A stretch of 64,000 nucleotides of DNA, from positions 4,526,001 to 4,590,000 of the forward strand of contig NZ_RCCV01000001.1 in the NCBI RefSeq assembly GCF_003664255.1, read 5' to 3'. How positions within the stretch are numbered: position 1 is the stretch's first letter; the number at the start of each line of letters is the position of its first letter. This document shows, piece after piece, positions 18,186-27,636 of this stretch. The translations under genes and the position numbers were made by a program. The notes beneath the pieces are model-generated. The model had not been told where the DNA came from. It did no database searches and was given only the letters and a program-made list of their open reading frames with translations. This DNA is from Micromonospora sp. M71_S20. GTDB lineage: Bacteria > Actinomycetota > Actinomycetes > Mycobacteriales > Micromonosporaceae.

Positions 18186-20564
18186 TCAGCCGGCCGAGGG
18201 CGTGACGGCGAACCGGGGGTGCAACCGCCGGGTGTGGTCGACGTGCCGGGCGGAACCACGCAGCGCGACCGCCGCCACGAGCCGGTGGTCCGTGCTGGAC
18301 GCCGAGAGCCGCAGCTCCAGCTCGCCCGGCTCGACGACGCGCCGCCCGTCGCGCCCGGTGAAGGAGAACAGGTCGGCCGGCACGGCCAGGTCGATCCGGC
18401 AGGCCGCGCCCGCCTCCAGCGGCACCCGGAGGTAGCCGACGAGGCGCTGCACCGGCTGGACCACCGAGGCCACCGGATCGTGCGCGTACACCTGCACCAC
18501 CTCGCTGCCCCACCGGGAGCCGGTGTTGCGCACCGTGAAGTGCAGCCGCAGCTCACCGTCGGTCGCCGCGACCGGCTCGTCGACGACCAGGCCCGACCAG
18601 TCGAACGTGGTGTAGCCCAGGCCGTGCCCGAAGCCGTACGCGGGCGTCGGGTCGACGTTGGAGACGTCGCTGGCGTGGCCCAGCCGGGCCGAGAGGTAGG
18701 TGGTCGGCTGCGCGCCGGGGCCCCGGGGCACGCTGACCGGCAGCCGCCCCTGCGGCGCGACCCGGCCGCTGAGCACGCCGGCGATGGCCGGGGTGCCCTC
18801 CTCGCCGGGGAAGAACGACTGCACGACCGCCGCCGCGTCGGTCACCGCCCGCCCCAGCGCGTAGGGGCGCCCGGCGAGCAGCGTCACCACCACGGGCGTA
18901 CCGGTGTCCAGCAGCGCGTCGAGCAGGTGCTGCTGCGCCCCGGGCAGGGCCAGCGACTCGGCGTCGCAACCCTCGCCGCTGGTGCCCCGGCCGAACAGTC
19001 CCGCCCGGTCGCCGAGCGCGGCGACCACCACGTCCGCACCCCGCGCCGCCGCGACCGCCGCCGCCACCCCGTCGGTGCCGTCGCCGTCGACGGAGACGCC
19101 GGCCGCGGTGACCACGACGCTGTCTGCGAACTCGGCGCGCAGCGCCGCCGCCAGGGTGGGCAGCTCGATGCCGACGGGCACCTCGGGATGCCGCGAGCCG
19201 ACGTGGGCCGGGAACGAGTAGCAGCCGAGCACCGCCGTGGGGCTCTCCGCCTGCGGGCCGACCAGCGCGATGCGGGCCGGCCGGTCGAGCGGCAGGGTGC
19301 CGTCGTTGGCCAGCAGCACCACGGCACGCTCGGCGACCTCGCGGGCCAGCGCCCGGTTGGCCGGCGGGTCCAGGTCGACGGTGCCGCGCAGCGCCTCCGG
19401 GTCGGACAGGTCGGCGCCGGCCAGCGCGGCCGGCACCGGACTCCAGTCGGCGTCGAGGAGACCGAGCTGCGCCTTCTGCGTCAGCACCCGACGGACCGCC
19501 CGGTCGACCAGCGCCCCCGGCACCGCGCCGGCCGCGAGCGCCTCGCGCAGCGGCTCGCCGAACGTCTTCACCGTCGGCAGCTCGACGTCCACTCCGGCGG
19601 CGAGGGCGACGGCCGCCGCCTCCGCCCAGCTGCCGGCCACCCCGTGCAGGGTGCGCAGGAAGGCGACGCCGAAGTAGTCGGCCACCACGGTGCCCGGGAA
19701 GCCCCAGGCGTCGCGGAGCAGGCCGGTCAGCAGGTCCTCGTCGGCCGCCGAGGGCATCCCGTCGGTGTCGGTGTAGGCGTGCATCACCGACCGCGCGCCG
19801 CCCTCGCGTACCGCCATCTCGAACGGCGGGAGGATCACGTCGGCGCGCTCGCGGGGACCCATCGCCACCGGCGCCAGGTTGCGCCCGCCCCGGGAGGCGG
19901 AGTAGCCGGCGAAGTGCTTCAGCGTCGCCACCACGCCCGCGGACTCCAGGCCCCGCACGTACGCGGTGGCGATCGTGCCCACCAGGTAGGGGTCCTCGCC
20001 GATGGTCTCCTCCACCCGTCCCCAGCGCGCGTCGCGCACCACGTCGAGCACCGGGGCCAGTCCCTGGTGCACCCCGACGCGACGCAGGTCGGCGCCGATG
20101 GCGGCGGCCATCCGCCCGATCAGCTCCGGGTCGAAGGTGGCGCCCCAGGACAACGGCACGGGGTAGGCGGTGGCGCCCCAGGCGGCGAAGCCGGCCAGGC
20201 ACTCCTCGTGCGCCATCGCCGGGATGCCGAACCGGTTCGCGGCGGCGACGCGCTGCTGGGTCCGCAGCAGCGACAGCGCACCGAGCGCGGGGTCGACCGG
20301 GGCGGTGCCGAACGGGCGGGTCAGCTGGCCGAGACCCGTGCCCAGCAGGGCGGCCAGGTCGACCGGTTCCTCCATCTCGTGCTGGTACGGCGCGACCTCT
20401 CCCCCGTCGGCGGCGGCGCCGACCCAGACGCCGTAGAGCTGGGCCACCTTCTCCGGCAGGGTCATCGCGGCGACCAGGGCGTCCACCCGGGTCGCGAGGT
20501 CGAGGGTCGGGTCGGTCCAGATCGCGGCGCCGGTGGCGATGTCCAGGGTCACGTTGTCGGTCAC
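18186..20564 (-). CDS. glycoside hydrolase family 3 (beta-glucosidase/beta-xylosidase)
   Basis: 792 aa from a GTG at 20564 that overlaps the permease stop, with GGAGG just upstream. The N-terminal TIM barrel has LKHFAGY (about 215-221) and the nucleophile region VVADYF with Asp at 296. An alpha/beta sandwich with GDRAGLFGRGTSGEGCD and a C-terminal fibronectin-III-like domain (from about residue 640) follow. No signal peptide, so it should cleave imported oligosaccharides inside the cell. Specificity between beta-glucoside and beta-xyloside cannot be settled by eye; the adjacent AXE1 esterase favours xylo-oligosaccharides. Confidence 0.93.
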   Translation of the reverse strand: MTDNVTLDIATGAAIWTDPTLDLATRVDALVAAMTLPEKVAQLYGVWVGAAADGGEVAPYQHEMEEPVDLAALLGTGLGQLTRPFGTAPVDPALGALSLLRTQQRVAAANRFGIPAMAHEECLAGFAAWGATAYPVPLSWGATFDPELIGRMAAAIGADLRRVGVHQGLAPVLDVVRDARWGRVEETIGEDPYLVGTIATAYVRGLESAGVVATLKHFAGYSASRGGRNLAPVAMGPRERADVILPPFEMAVREGGARSVMHAYTDTDGMPSAADEDLLTGLLRDAWGFPGTVVADYFGVAFLRTLHGVAGSWAEAAAVALAAGVDVELPTVKTFGEPLREALAAGAVPGALVDRAVRRVLTQKAQLGLLDADWSPVPAALAGADLSDPEALRGTVDLDPPANRALAREVAERAVVLLANDGTLPLDRPARIALVGPQAESPTAVLGCYSFPAHVGSRHPEVPVGIELPTLAAALRAEFADSVVVTAAGVSVDGDGTDGVAAAVAAARGADVVVAALGDRAGLFGRGTSGEGCDAESLALPGAQQHLLDALLDTGTPVVVTLLAGRPYALGRAVTDAAAVVQSFFPGEEGTPAIAGVLSGRVAPQGRLPVSVPRGPGAQPTTYLSARLGHASDVSNVDPTPAYGFGHGLGYTTFDWSGLVVDEPVAATDGELRLHFTVRNTGSRWGSEVVQVYAHDPVASVVQPVQRLVGYLRVPLEAGAACRIDLAVPADLFSFTGRDGRRVVEPGELELRLSASSTDHRLVAAVALRGSARHVDHTRRLHPRFAVTPSAG

Positions 20565-21382
20565 TTTCCTCCGACGCCCATCAGCCCCTGCACCAGGGCC
20601 CGTCGGGCGAACAGATAGACGAGCAGGACGGGCACCATCGACAGCACGACCGCGGCGAGCAGGCCGGGAATGTTGATCCCGTACTGCGTCTGGAAGTTGT
20701 AGAGGCCGAGGGTGATCACCTTGGTGGAGTCGGACTGGGTGAGGATCAGCGGGAACAGGAAGCCGTTCCACGCCTGCAGGGCGGAGAAGACCGCGATGGT
20801 GGCGATCCCGCCGCGCGACAGCGGCAGCACCAGTTGGCCGAACACCCGCGCGGGGCTGGCGCCGTCGATGGCCATCGCCTCGTACAGGTCGGGGGTGATG
20901 TCGCGCATGACGCCGCTGAGGATCAGCGCGCACACCGGCAGGGAGAAGGCGGCGGTGGGCAGGATGACGCCGACGAGGTTGTCGTAGAGCCCGGCCTTGC
21001 TGATCAGGTAGAAGATCGGCACGATGACCGCCTGCGCGGGGATCGCCAGGCCCAGCAGGAACAGCCGGAACACGCCGGAGGTGAGCCGGCTGCGGCTGCG
21101 CACGATGGCGTACGCCAGGGGCGGCACGAGCAGCAGCACGATGCCCACCACGCTCGCCGTGACCACCAGGGTGTTGAGCAGGTAGCGGCCGAAGCCCTCG
21201 TCGAAGGCGCCGGTGTAGTTGTCCAGGGTGAAGGTGTCGGGCAGCGCGATCGGGCCGTTGCGGCCGTACCCCTCGCGGGTCTGCACGGTGATCGCCAGCA
21301 TGACGTAGATCGGCAGGCCGACGAGGAGGAGCCAGGCCACGGCGCCGAGCCCGGCCAGCCAGTTGGGGCGGTGCCGCTTCAC
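20561..21382 (-). CDS. carbohydrate ABC transporter permease, CUT1 MalG type
   Basis: 273 aa from a GTG at 21382 overlapping the upstream permease stop. It has six TM segments (first: WLAGLGAVAWLLLVGLPIYVML) and the EAA loop LYEAMAIDGASPARVFGQLVLP. The C-terminus is FARRALVQGLMGVGGK, typical of MalG-like subunits. It forms the heterodimeric pore with the permease at 21379-22320. No dedicated ATPase gene is in the operon, as is normal for actinobacterial CUT1 systems that share an MsiK ATPase. Confidence 0.93.
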   Translation of the reverse strand: MKRHRPNWLAGLGAVAWLLLVGLPIYVMLAITVQTREGYGRNGPIALPDTFTLDNYTGAFDEGFGRYLLNTLVVTASVVGIVLLLVPPLAYAIVRSRSRLTSGVFRLFLLGLAIPAQAVIVPIFYLISKAGLYDNLVGVILPTAAFSLPVCALILSGVMRDITPDLYEAMAIDGASPARVFGQLVLPLSRGGIATIAVFSALQAWNGFLFPLILTQSDSTKVITLGLYNFQTQYGINIPGLLAAVVLSMVPVLLVYLFARRALVQGLMGVGGK

Positions 21383-22320
21383 AGTCCCTCCATCGTGGAG
21401 CGCATCCGGTCGTAGCCGGAGACCCGGACCACGATCAGCGAGATGACGGTGGCGACGACGACGAGGAGCAGGGCGATGGCCGCGCCGGCGCCGAAGTCGA
21501 AGCTGCGGAACGCCTGCTCGTACATGTGGTAGGCGGTGATGGTGGTGTCGGTGCCCGGCCCGCCCTGGGTGAGGATCAGCACGGTGTCGAACGTGGTGAG
21601 CCCGCCGACGACCATGAGCACCACCGAGGTGATCATGGCGTTGCGCAGCTGCGGCAGGGTGACGTGGCGGAACTGTCCCCACCGGCCGGCGCCGTCGACC
21701 TCGGCGGCCTGGTAGAGCACCGCCGGTACGGCGCGGGCCGCGCCCTGGTAGATCAGCGCGTGGAACGGGATGAACTGCCAGCTGCCGACGAAGACCAGCA
21801 CGGCGATCGCGCCCGTCCGGCTGCCGAAGAGGTTGCCGTCGCCGAACAGCCACGGGGCCTGGCCGGGCACGCCGAAGTTCGGGTCGAGCAGTGCCCGCCA
21901 CAGCACCGACACGGCGGTCGCCGACAGCAGCAGCGGGAGGAAGAAGATCGCGGACAGCACGGCCCGGTTGCGCTGCGGCCCGGCCGCCCACACGCCGATC
22001 AGCAGGCTCAGCGGCGTCTGCACCAGCACGCCGAGGGCGGTGAGCAGGACACTCAGCCACAGGCTGTTGATCATCACGGGGTCGCGGGCGAGCCGCCGCC
22101 AGTTGTCCAGCCCGACGTACTCCGGGGAGCCGAGGCCCGCCCAGCTGGTGAAGCTGAGCACGACCACGAGGACCAGCGGGACGAGTGCGAAGAGCCCGAA
22201 GAACAGGGTGGCGGGGAGGGCCCAGGCGAAGCCCGGGCGGCTGAGGGTGGGGCCGCCCGGGCTTCGTCGGGCCCGTCGCTGCTCCGTCGCGGTGGGGGCG
22301 GCGAGGGTGGTGGTGGACAT
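21379..22320 (-). CDS. carbohydrate ABC transporter permease, CUT1 MalF type
   Basis: 313 aa from the ATG at 22320. The N-terminus is cytoplasmic and Arg/Pro-rich. TM helices begin with FAWALPATLFFGLFALVPLVLVVVL (split across residues about 30-55). The EAA loop is LYQAAEVDGAGRWGQFRHVTLP, and the late motif LTQGGPGTDTT is characteristic of MalF-type subunits. It lies 8 bp downstream of the binding-protein stop and overlaps the MalG-type gene. The operon order binding protein-MalF-MalG-GH3-AXE1 is coherent. Confidence 0.93.
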   Translation of the reverse strand: MSTTTLAAPTATEQRRARRSPGGPTLSRPGFAWALPATLFFGLFALVPLVLVVVLSFTSWAGLGSPEYVGLDNWRRLARDPVMINSLWLSVLLTALGVLVQTPLSLLIGVWAAGPQRNRAVLSAIFFLPLLLSATAVSVLWRALLDPNFGVPGQAPWLFGDGNLFGSRTGAIAVLVFVGSWQFIPFHALIYQGAARAVPAVLYQAAEVDGAGRWGQFRHVTLPQLRNAMITSVVLMVVGGLTTFDTVLILTQGGPGTDTTITAYHMYEQAFRSFDFGAGAAIALLLVVVATVISLIVVRVSGYDRMRSTMEGL

Positions 22321-22328
22321 GGTCGCGC

Positions 22329-23627
22329 TCAGCCCGCCTGGAGGGACTGCATCGCCTTGATGAAGCCGGCGGCGTCCATCCGGCCGTTGCAGTACTGCTG
22401 CACGGCCTGGTGGATGGTCGTGGTCGCCGCCGGCGGGTACGCCTGGTCCCAGGAGAGCTGGAAGTTCGGTGCCTCCTTGACCAGGGTGAACTGGTACTTC
22501 AGGTAGTCCGGGTTGGTGGCGCCGTCGAGGAACTTCTCGGTGTTGGTGGTGGTGGGCAGGTTGCCGATGGCGAGCTGCGCCTGGACGAACTCGTCGGAGT
22601 ACTGGAGCTTGAGGAACTCGGCCACCGCCTCCGGGTGCCGGGTCTTCTTCAGCACGGAGTAGAAGTTGTTGGTGTTGCCGACCACGTTGCGCGGGTCGCC
22701 CTTGCCACCCGGGACGCTCGGGAAGGCGCTCCAGCCGAGGCCCTCGGCGGCGAAGGTCGGGTTGGCGTCGTGGTGGGTCGAGTAGTTCCAGGAGCCCATC
22801 AGCTCGAAGCCGGCCTTGCCGCCCGCCAGCAGGGCGGGCGAGCCGCCGTCGGTGAACTTGACCGAGTCGAAGTTGGTGCCGAACGCGCCCGCGTCGGTCA
22901 GTTGCCGCAGCAGCTCCAGGGCGCGGCGGCTCTCCGGGCTCTCCCAGGCACTCTTGTCGCCGTCGAGCGCCTTGGCGAACAGCTCGGGACCGGCCACCCG
23001 GTCGTAGAGGTACTGGTACCACATCTGGGTCGGCCACTGGTCGCCGCCGCCGAGGGCGATCGGCGTGAGCCCCTTGCCCTTGAGGGTCTTCACGGCGGCC
23101 AGCAGGTCGTCCCACGTCTTCGGCGGGGTGATCCCGGCGTCGGCGAGGACCTTCTTGTTGTGGAACAGCAGCACCGGCTGGGTGCCGCGCATCGGCACCC
23201 CGTACGCCTTGCCGTCGACCATGGCGGTGTTGAAGACCGACGGCAGGAAGTTCGCCTTCAGCCCCGGGTCCTTGGCGATCATGTCGTCGAGCGGCAGCAG
23301 CAGGTCGGCCTTGACGAACGGGGTGATGCTGCCGCCGCCCCAGTTGAAGAAGACGTCCGGCGCCTGCTTGGTGTTGATGATGGTCTGGAGCTTGGTCTGG
23401 TAGTCGGCACCGGGGATGGTGTCCAGCACCGCCTTGACCTTCGACGTCTTGTTGAACGTCTCGACGAGCTGTTTCTCGACCTTGTTGGTGGCGTCGCCGT
23501 ACACCAGGATGCGGATCTCGTCCGGGCCGGCGGCCGAGTCACCGTCGCCGCAGGCGGTCAGTGGCAACGCCAACGCCAGGGCGGCGCCGAGCGCGACGAC
23601 CCGGGCGAGCCGCGTGCGTACAGTCAT
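22329..23627 (-). CDS. sugar ABC transporter substrate-binding lipoprotein, CUT1
   Basis: 432 aa from the ATG at 23627 (GAGAGG upstream); a GTG/ATG further up would add a His/Arg-rich lead incompatible with a signal peptide. Signal peptide with lipobox LTAC, Cys at about 25. The body is a family-1 solute-binding fold (IRILVYGDATNKVEKQL..., VFFNWGGGSITPFVKADLLLPLDD, then GVPMRGTQPVLLFHNKKVL). It is the first gene of the operon, divergent from lacI. It should bind an oligosaccharide, probably the GH3/esterase substrate. Confidence 0.93.
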   Translation of the reverse strand: MTVRTRLARVVALGAALALALPLTACGDGDSAAGPDEIRILVYGDATNKVEKQLVETFNKTSKVKAVLDTIPGADYQTKLQTIINTKQAPDVFFNWGGGSITPFVKADLLLPLDDMIAKDPGLKANFLPSVFNTAMVDGKAYGVPMRGTQPVLLFHNKKVLADAGITPPKTWDDLLAAVKTLKGKGLTPIALGGGDQWPTQMWYQYLYDRVAGPELFAKALDGDKSAWESPESRRALELLRQLTDAGAFGTNFDSVKFTDGGSPALLAGGKAGFELMGSWNYSTHHDANPTFAAEGLGWSAFPSVPGGKGDPRNVVGNTNNFYSVLKKTRHPEAVAEFLKLQYSDEFVQAQLAIGNLPTTTNTEKFLDGATNPDYLKYQFTLVKEAPNFQLSWDQAYPPAATTTIHQAVQQYCNGRMDAAGFIKAMQSLQAG

Positions 23628-23704
23628 GATCGACCTCTCGTGGTGGGGGTGTGGTGGGGGACGTCGCCGCCGGCGCGACGACCGAAAGGTGTCCGACAAG
23701 TTTC

Positions 23705-23717
23705 CGGAATACTTCCG
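23705..23717. promoter_or_regulatory. candidate LacI-family operator, CGGAA-TAC-TTCCG
   Basis: A perfect 5-3-5 palindrome in the AT-richer part of the 237-bp gap between the binding-protein gene and lacI, 78 bp upstream of the binding-protein start. It sits in TTTCCGGAATACTTCCG, which shares the string TTCCGGAA...CTTCCG with the site at 24936. Probably bound by the adjacent LacI regulator (inference). Confidence 0.5.
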
Positions 23718-23864
23718 TAACTCGTCCGAACGCTAGAACCGACCTGCCGTGTCGTCAACCCCCGATCGTGGGGCAAGATGGGCCGGTGGAGCGGCCCCGC
23801 CGTTCCGGACGTTTTTCGGTGGTGACGGGTACGGTCGGTCTTCCGACCGGTGAAGGAGACGCGG

Positions 23865-24887
23865 GTGGACGGCGACGACGGGCGCAGGATCACCATCACC
23901 GCTATCGCGCGGGAGGCCGGGGTCTCGGTGCCGACCGTGTCACGGGTGCTCAACGGGCGCTCGGACGTGGCTCCCGGCACCCGCGAGCGGGTGGAGGAGC
24001 TGCTGCGCCACCACGGCTACCAACGCCGCGGCAGCCGCACGGTGAGCCACGTCGGCCTGGTCGACCTGGTCTTCAACGACCTGGACAGCCCCTGGGCGGT
24101 GGAGATCATCCGGGGGGTCGAGGACGTCGGGCACGGCGCGGGCGTCGGCACGGTGGTCTCCGCGATCCACCGCCAGTCGACCGCCGCCCGGCAGTGGTTG
24201 CAGAACCTGCGGGCCCGCGCCACCGACGGCGTCATCTTCGTGACCTCGCACCTGAGCCCGCCGCTGCACGCGCAGCTGCGCCGCCTCAACGTGCCCGTGG
24301 TCGTGGTCGACCCGGCCGGCGTGCCCGCCACCGACGTGCCCACCGTCGGGGCCACCAACTGGGCCGGCGGGCTCGCCGCGACCGAGCACCTGCTGTCGCT
24401 CGGGCACCGGCGGATCGGCTTCGTCGCCGGGCCGACGCACCTGCTGTGCAGTCGGGCGCGTCTGGACGGCCACCGGGCCGGGCTGGAGGCGGCCGGGGTG
24501 CCGGTGGAGGACCGGCTGGTGCACCCCGGCGACTTCTACCACGCCTCGGGCTTCGCCGCCGGGACGGCGCTGCTCGACCTCGACGACCCGCCGACGGCGA
24601 TCTTCGCGGCCAGCGACCAGATGGCCTTCGGCGTCTACGAGGCCGTACGCCGCCGGGGGTTGCGGATCCCCGACGACGTCAGCGTCGTGGGCTTCGACGA
24701 CCTGCCGGAGGCCCGCTGGGCCTCACCGCCGCTGACCACCGTCCGGCAGCCGCTGGTGGAGATGGGTCGCCTGGCCGCCCGCACCGTGCTGCGGCTGGCG
24801 CAGGGCGAGGCCATCGACTCCCCCCGGGTGGAACTCGCCACCAACCTGGTCGTCCGGGACAGCACGGCCCCGCCGCGCCGGCCGTGA
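23865..24887 (+). CDS. LacI family transcriptional repressor
   Basis: 340 aa from the GTG at 23865, which has AAGGAG five bases upstream; a GTG at 23850 lies over that Shine-Dalgarno. N-terminal HTH (TITAIAREAGVSVPTVSRVLNG, in two parts) with the hinge helix, then a periplasmic-binding-like effector domain (LVFNDLDSPWAVEIIRGVE, GFVAGP, SVVGFDDLPEARWASPPLTTVRQP). It is divergent from the sugar operon, so it most likely represses it and is released by the imported sugar or its breakdown product. Confidence 0.93.
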   Translation: MDGDDGRRITITAIAREAGVSVPTVSRVLNGRSDVAPGTRERVEELLRHHGYQRRGSRTVSHVGLVDLVFNDLDSPWAVEIIRGVEDVGHGAGVGTVVSAIHRQSTAARQWLQNLRARATDGVIFVTSHLSPPLHAQLRRLNVPVVVVDPAGVPATDVPTVGATNWAGGLAATEHLLSLGHRRIGFVAGPTHLLCSRARLDGHRAGLEAAGVPVEDRLVHPGDFYHASGFAAGTALLDLDDPPTAIFAASDQMAFGVYEAVRRRGLRIPDDVSVVGFDDLPEARWASPPLTTVRQPLVEMGRLAARTVLRLAQGEAIDSPRVELATNLVVRDSTAPPRRP

Positions 24888-24935
24888 CGGCCGTCGTGCC
24901 GCCCGCCGCCCCTCGGCCGCGCTCCCGGTAGCGTT

Positions 24936-24948
24936 CCGGAACTTCCGG
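24936..24948. promoter_or_regulatory. second LacI-type palindrome, CCGGAA-C-TTCCGG
   Basis: A perfect 6-1-6 palindrome 48 bp beyond the lacI stop, overlapping the 10-bp palindrome GTTCCGGAAC (24933-24942). Its half-sites match the operator-like site at 23705-23717. It lies between convergent genes, where no promoter is expected, so it may be an auxiliary looping site or a coincidence. The rest of 24888-25089 shows no gene. Confidence 0.35.
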
Positions 24949-25089
24949 TCGGCCGCCGCCCGCGTGGTCGCCGGCCTCACCGCCCGACCGGCCCGAGGTT
25001 CCGGCCCGCCACGCCACTCCCCCGGTCGCCCGGGGCCGCCCCGGGGTTCCGGGGCGACGCCACGGACGGCGGGATCACCGGCTTCGGGC

Positions 25090-25911
25090 TCAGCGGTGCT
25101 GGTGGTGGTGCCGGACCGCGCGCCGGATGTCCACCGGCAGGGCGGGCGCGCCGTCGACCGGCGCGGGATCCTCGACGGTGGGGGCGATGCCGCCGGCGGC
25201 GATCCGGTCCAGGGTGGCCAGGCCGGCGGCGTCGATCGAGCCGAAGACGGTGTAGTTGGGGCGCAGCGCGGAATCGCCCTGGACCAGGAAGAACTGGCTG
25301 CCGTTGGTGTCGGGGCCCGCGTTGGCCATGGCGAGGGTGCCCCGGGCGTAGAGCCGGCGCACCCCGGTCGGGTCGGTCGGCGCCGGCGGCAGGTCGGTGG
25401 GCAGCTCGTCGGCGTAGCGGTAGCCGGGACCGCCGGAGCCGGTCCCGGACGGGTCACCGCACTGGAGCACCCGCAGCGTCGGGTACGCGGTGAGCCGGTG
25501 GCAGGAGGTCCGGTCGTAGAAGCGGTGGCGCACCAGGTGCAGGAAGCTCTGCACGGTGCAGGGGGCGGCCTCCCGGTCGAGGGTCAGCCCGATCGGCCCC
25601 TGGTTGGTGCGCAGCGTGACCCGCACCGTCCCCCGGTCGGGGGTGCGCCTCGGGTCGGGCGGCAGCGGGACCGGCCTGGCGGCGGGGTCCTCGGGCGTCT
25701 CCGTGTAGGCGCATGGGCCGGGCGTGATCCGGGCACCGGCGGAGGCGTCGGCCGGGGCTCCGGCGGGCGCGGCGACCGCGGCGGCGCCGCCACCGGTGAC
25801 GAGCGCGCCCGCGACCAGGGCCACCCCGGCGAGGCGGGACAGCGTACGGGCCGGCCGGCGGCGCGCCTCGATCGACGGCGGGACGGGGTGCGGTCGGGGT
25901 TCGCTCGACAC
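25090..25911 (-). CDS. secreted cyclophilin-type peptidyl-prolyl cis-trans isomerase
   Basis: 273 aa from a GTG at 25911 with AGGAGG upstream. An N-terminal signal/anchor (residues about 20-50, Ala/Val/Gly-rich, AAAVAAPAGA) is followed by a Pro-rich linker and a cyclophilin domain (about 95-250): VQSFLHLVRHRFYDRTSCHRL, then AMANAGPDTNGSQFFLVQ and YTVFGSI. The core Arg of the FHR motif is kept (CHRL), but the usual IPGFMIQGGDP is divergent (AYPTLRVLQCGDP) with extra cysteines that may form a disulfide outside the cell. It probably folds exported proteins. Confidence 0.9.
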   Translation of the reverse strand: MSSEPRPHPVPPSIEARRRPARTLSRLAGVALVAGALVTGGGAAAVAAPAGAPADASAGARITPGPCAYTETPEDPAARPVPLPPDPRRTPDRGTVRVTLRTNQGPIGLTLDREAAPCTVQSFLHLVRHRFYDRTSCHRLTAYPTLRVLQCGDPSGTGSGGPGYRYADELPTDLPPAPTDPTGVRRLYARGTLAMANAGPDTNGSQFFLVQGDSALRPNYTVFGSIDAAGLATLDRIAAGGIAPTVEDPAPVDGAPALPVDIRRAVRHHHQHR

Positions 25912-26016
25912 GGGGATCCTCCTGGGCTCGTGGCGCCGGAAAGACCGGAGTCTATGGATCCCGTCGTCGCTTGTCGATCCGTCCCGCCTCCACCGAGGTC
26001 AGGGAAGGGTCCTCCC

Positions 26017-27360
26017 TCACCGACGCCGGGCCGCCCGGCGGCGCCAGAGCAGCGCCGTTCCCAGCAGCCCGACCGCCGCCGCCACGAGCGCGGCCACCGG
26101 CCACCGGGCGACCAGCCCGTCCTCGAGCGGGCCGCTGGCCGCGGCCGGGCGCGGGTCGCCGGTGGCGGCGAGCACGGGCGGCGAGGGGGCCGCCGAGGCG
26201 GTCAGCTCCCCCGGCTCGACCAGCCGGCCGACGGCGGCGTCCCGGGGCAGCGAGAAGCCCCAGTCGAGCAGGGCGGCGCCCTGCTCCCAGCCCCGCGCGG
26301 GCTGCGGCTCGGCACCGAGCAAGGTGACCACCAGCCGCCGCCCGTTGCGCTGGGCCGCCCCGACGTACGTGTGCCGGGCCAGGTCGGTGAAGCCGGTCTT
26401 GCCGCCGAGCGCGCCCGGGTAGCGGTAGATGAGCTGGTTCTCGTTCTGGATCTCGAAACTCTTGGTCCGCTGCGCCGGCTGGGCGGGGATGCGGTGCGTC
26501 TCGGTCAGCGCGTACCGGCGGAACGTCGGGTCGGCGAAGCAGGCCCGGGCGACCAGCGCCAGGTCGTACGCGCTGGTGAACTGGCCTCGTCCGTCGAGGC
26601 CGGAGGGGGTCACCGCGTGGGTCTGGAGGGCGCCGAGGCGGTGCGCCTCCTCGTTCATCGCCCGCACGCCGCCGGCCATCCCGTCCGGCCCGCCGCCGAG
26701 GCGGGCCAGCACGTTGGCCGCCTCGTTGCCGGACTGGAGCAGCAGTCCGAGCCAGACGGTCTCGATCCGGTACCGTCCGCCGGCGACCAGCCCGACGGCC
26801 GAGGAGCCGGGTTCGATGTCCATGTCCCCGTCGGTGACGGTGACGACCTGCTGCGGGTCGAGTCGGGGCAGCATGGTGGCCGCCAGCAGCAGCTTCTGCA
26901 CGCTGGCCGGGGTGCCGTACTCGTGCGGGCCGCAGCCGCCCAGCACCTGGCCGGTGTCCAGGTCGGCGACCAGCCACGAGGTCGCGGTGACCGCCGGCGG
27001 GCGGGCGGCCCCCGCCGGGACGACCAGACCGGCGGTGTCGAGCGCCGGGCCGCCCACGGCCCGCTCCTGCGGCACCGTCGGCGGCGGCGACGGACGGGGC
27101 GGCCGGGACACCCTGGGCGCGGGCGCCTTCGGGCAGGGCACGGACGCGACGACACCGGGCGCGGAGCCGGCACCGGGCGCGGGCGGCACCGCGCCGGGCG
27201 GGGACGCCACGACACCGGGCGCGGGAGTCGCGGACGCGATGACGCCGGGCGCGGATGTCACGAGGGCGGTGGGACCGGCCGGGCCGGCCGCCGCGGGGAC
27301 GGGAGCGCCGGTGCCGAGGAGGACGGCGGTCGCCGTGGCCGCCAGCAGCCGAACCTTCAT
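26017..27360 (-). CDS. D-alanyl-D-alanine carboxypeptidase (penicillin-binding protein 5/6 type)
   Basis: 447 aa from the ATG at 27360. A signal peptide is followed by a low-complexity Pro/Ala/Gly/Val region (about 30-110) made of imperfect TPGAGVA/APGVVAS repeats. The peptidase S11 domain then has SxxK in ASVQKLLL, SxN in QSGNEAAN and KTG in GGKTGFTD. A C-terminal TM (WPVAALVAAAVGLLGTALLW) and Arg-rich tail anchor it. It trims the terminal D-Ala of peptidoglycan pentapeptides outside the membrane. It has no operon partner; the upstream gap is divergent to the cupin gene. Confidence 0.93.
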   Translation of the reverse strand: MKVRLLAATATAVLLGTGAPVPAAAGPAGPTALVTSAPGVIASATPAPGVVASPPGAVPPAPGAGSAPGVVASVPCPKAPAPRVSRPPRPSPPPTVPQERAVGGPALDTAGLVVPAGAARPPAVTATSWLVADLDTGQVLGGCGPHEYGTPASVQKLLLAATMLPRLDPQQVVTVTDGDMDIEPGSSAVGLVAGGRYRIETVWLGLLLQSGNEAANVLARLGGGPDGMAGGVRAMNEEAHRLGALQTHAVTPSGLDGRGQFTSAYDLALVARACFADPTFRRYALTETHRIPAQPAQRTKSFEIQNENQLIYRYPGALGGKTGFTDLARHTYVGAAQRNGRRLVVTLLGAEPQPARGWEQGAALLDWGFSLPRDAAVGRLVEPGELTASAAPSPPVLAATGDPRPAAASGPLEDGLVARWPVAALVAAAVGLLGTALLWRRRAARRR

Positions 27361-27636
27361 GCCCCGCACCCTAGTCGGCGGAGTTCGGGGCGCGGGCCGG
27401 GTTCTCCAGGCCCAGGCTCCCAGGCGTGCCGGAGGCGTGGCCGGCTCACCCCCCGTCCGACCACGTCCGGCGGCGCGGACCACTCCGGTTCCGGGATTAT
27501 CGGCCCTGCCGCGGGACCCGGCCGGGACGGAAGCTGGAGAATGAAAGCGGTAAACGATCTTCCGGTTTGCGTGCCGGGCGGCGCCGTACCGGCGTCCCCG
27601 CCCCGCGGGCCGCACGACACCGACGAAGGGACGACC

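Noticed and set aside
16989..20618. A 1209-codon open frame on the plus strand
   Set aside because: It is antisense to the esterase, GH3 and VanX-like genes, has Arg/Gly/His/Val-rich composition with no recognisable domain, and arises from high GC at third positions.
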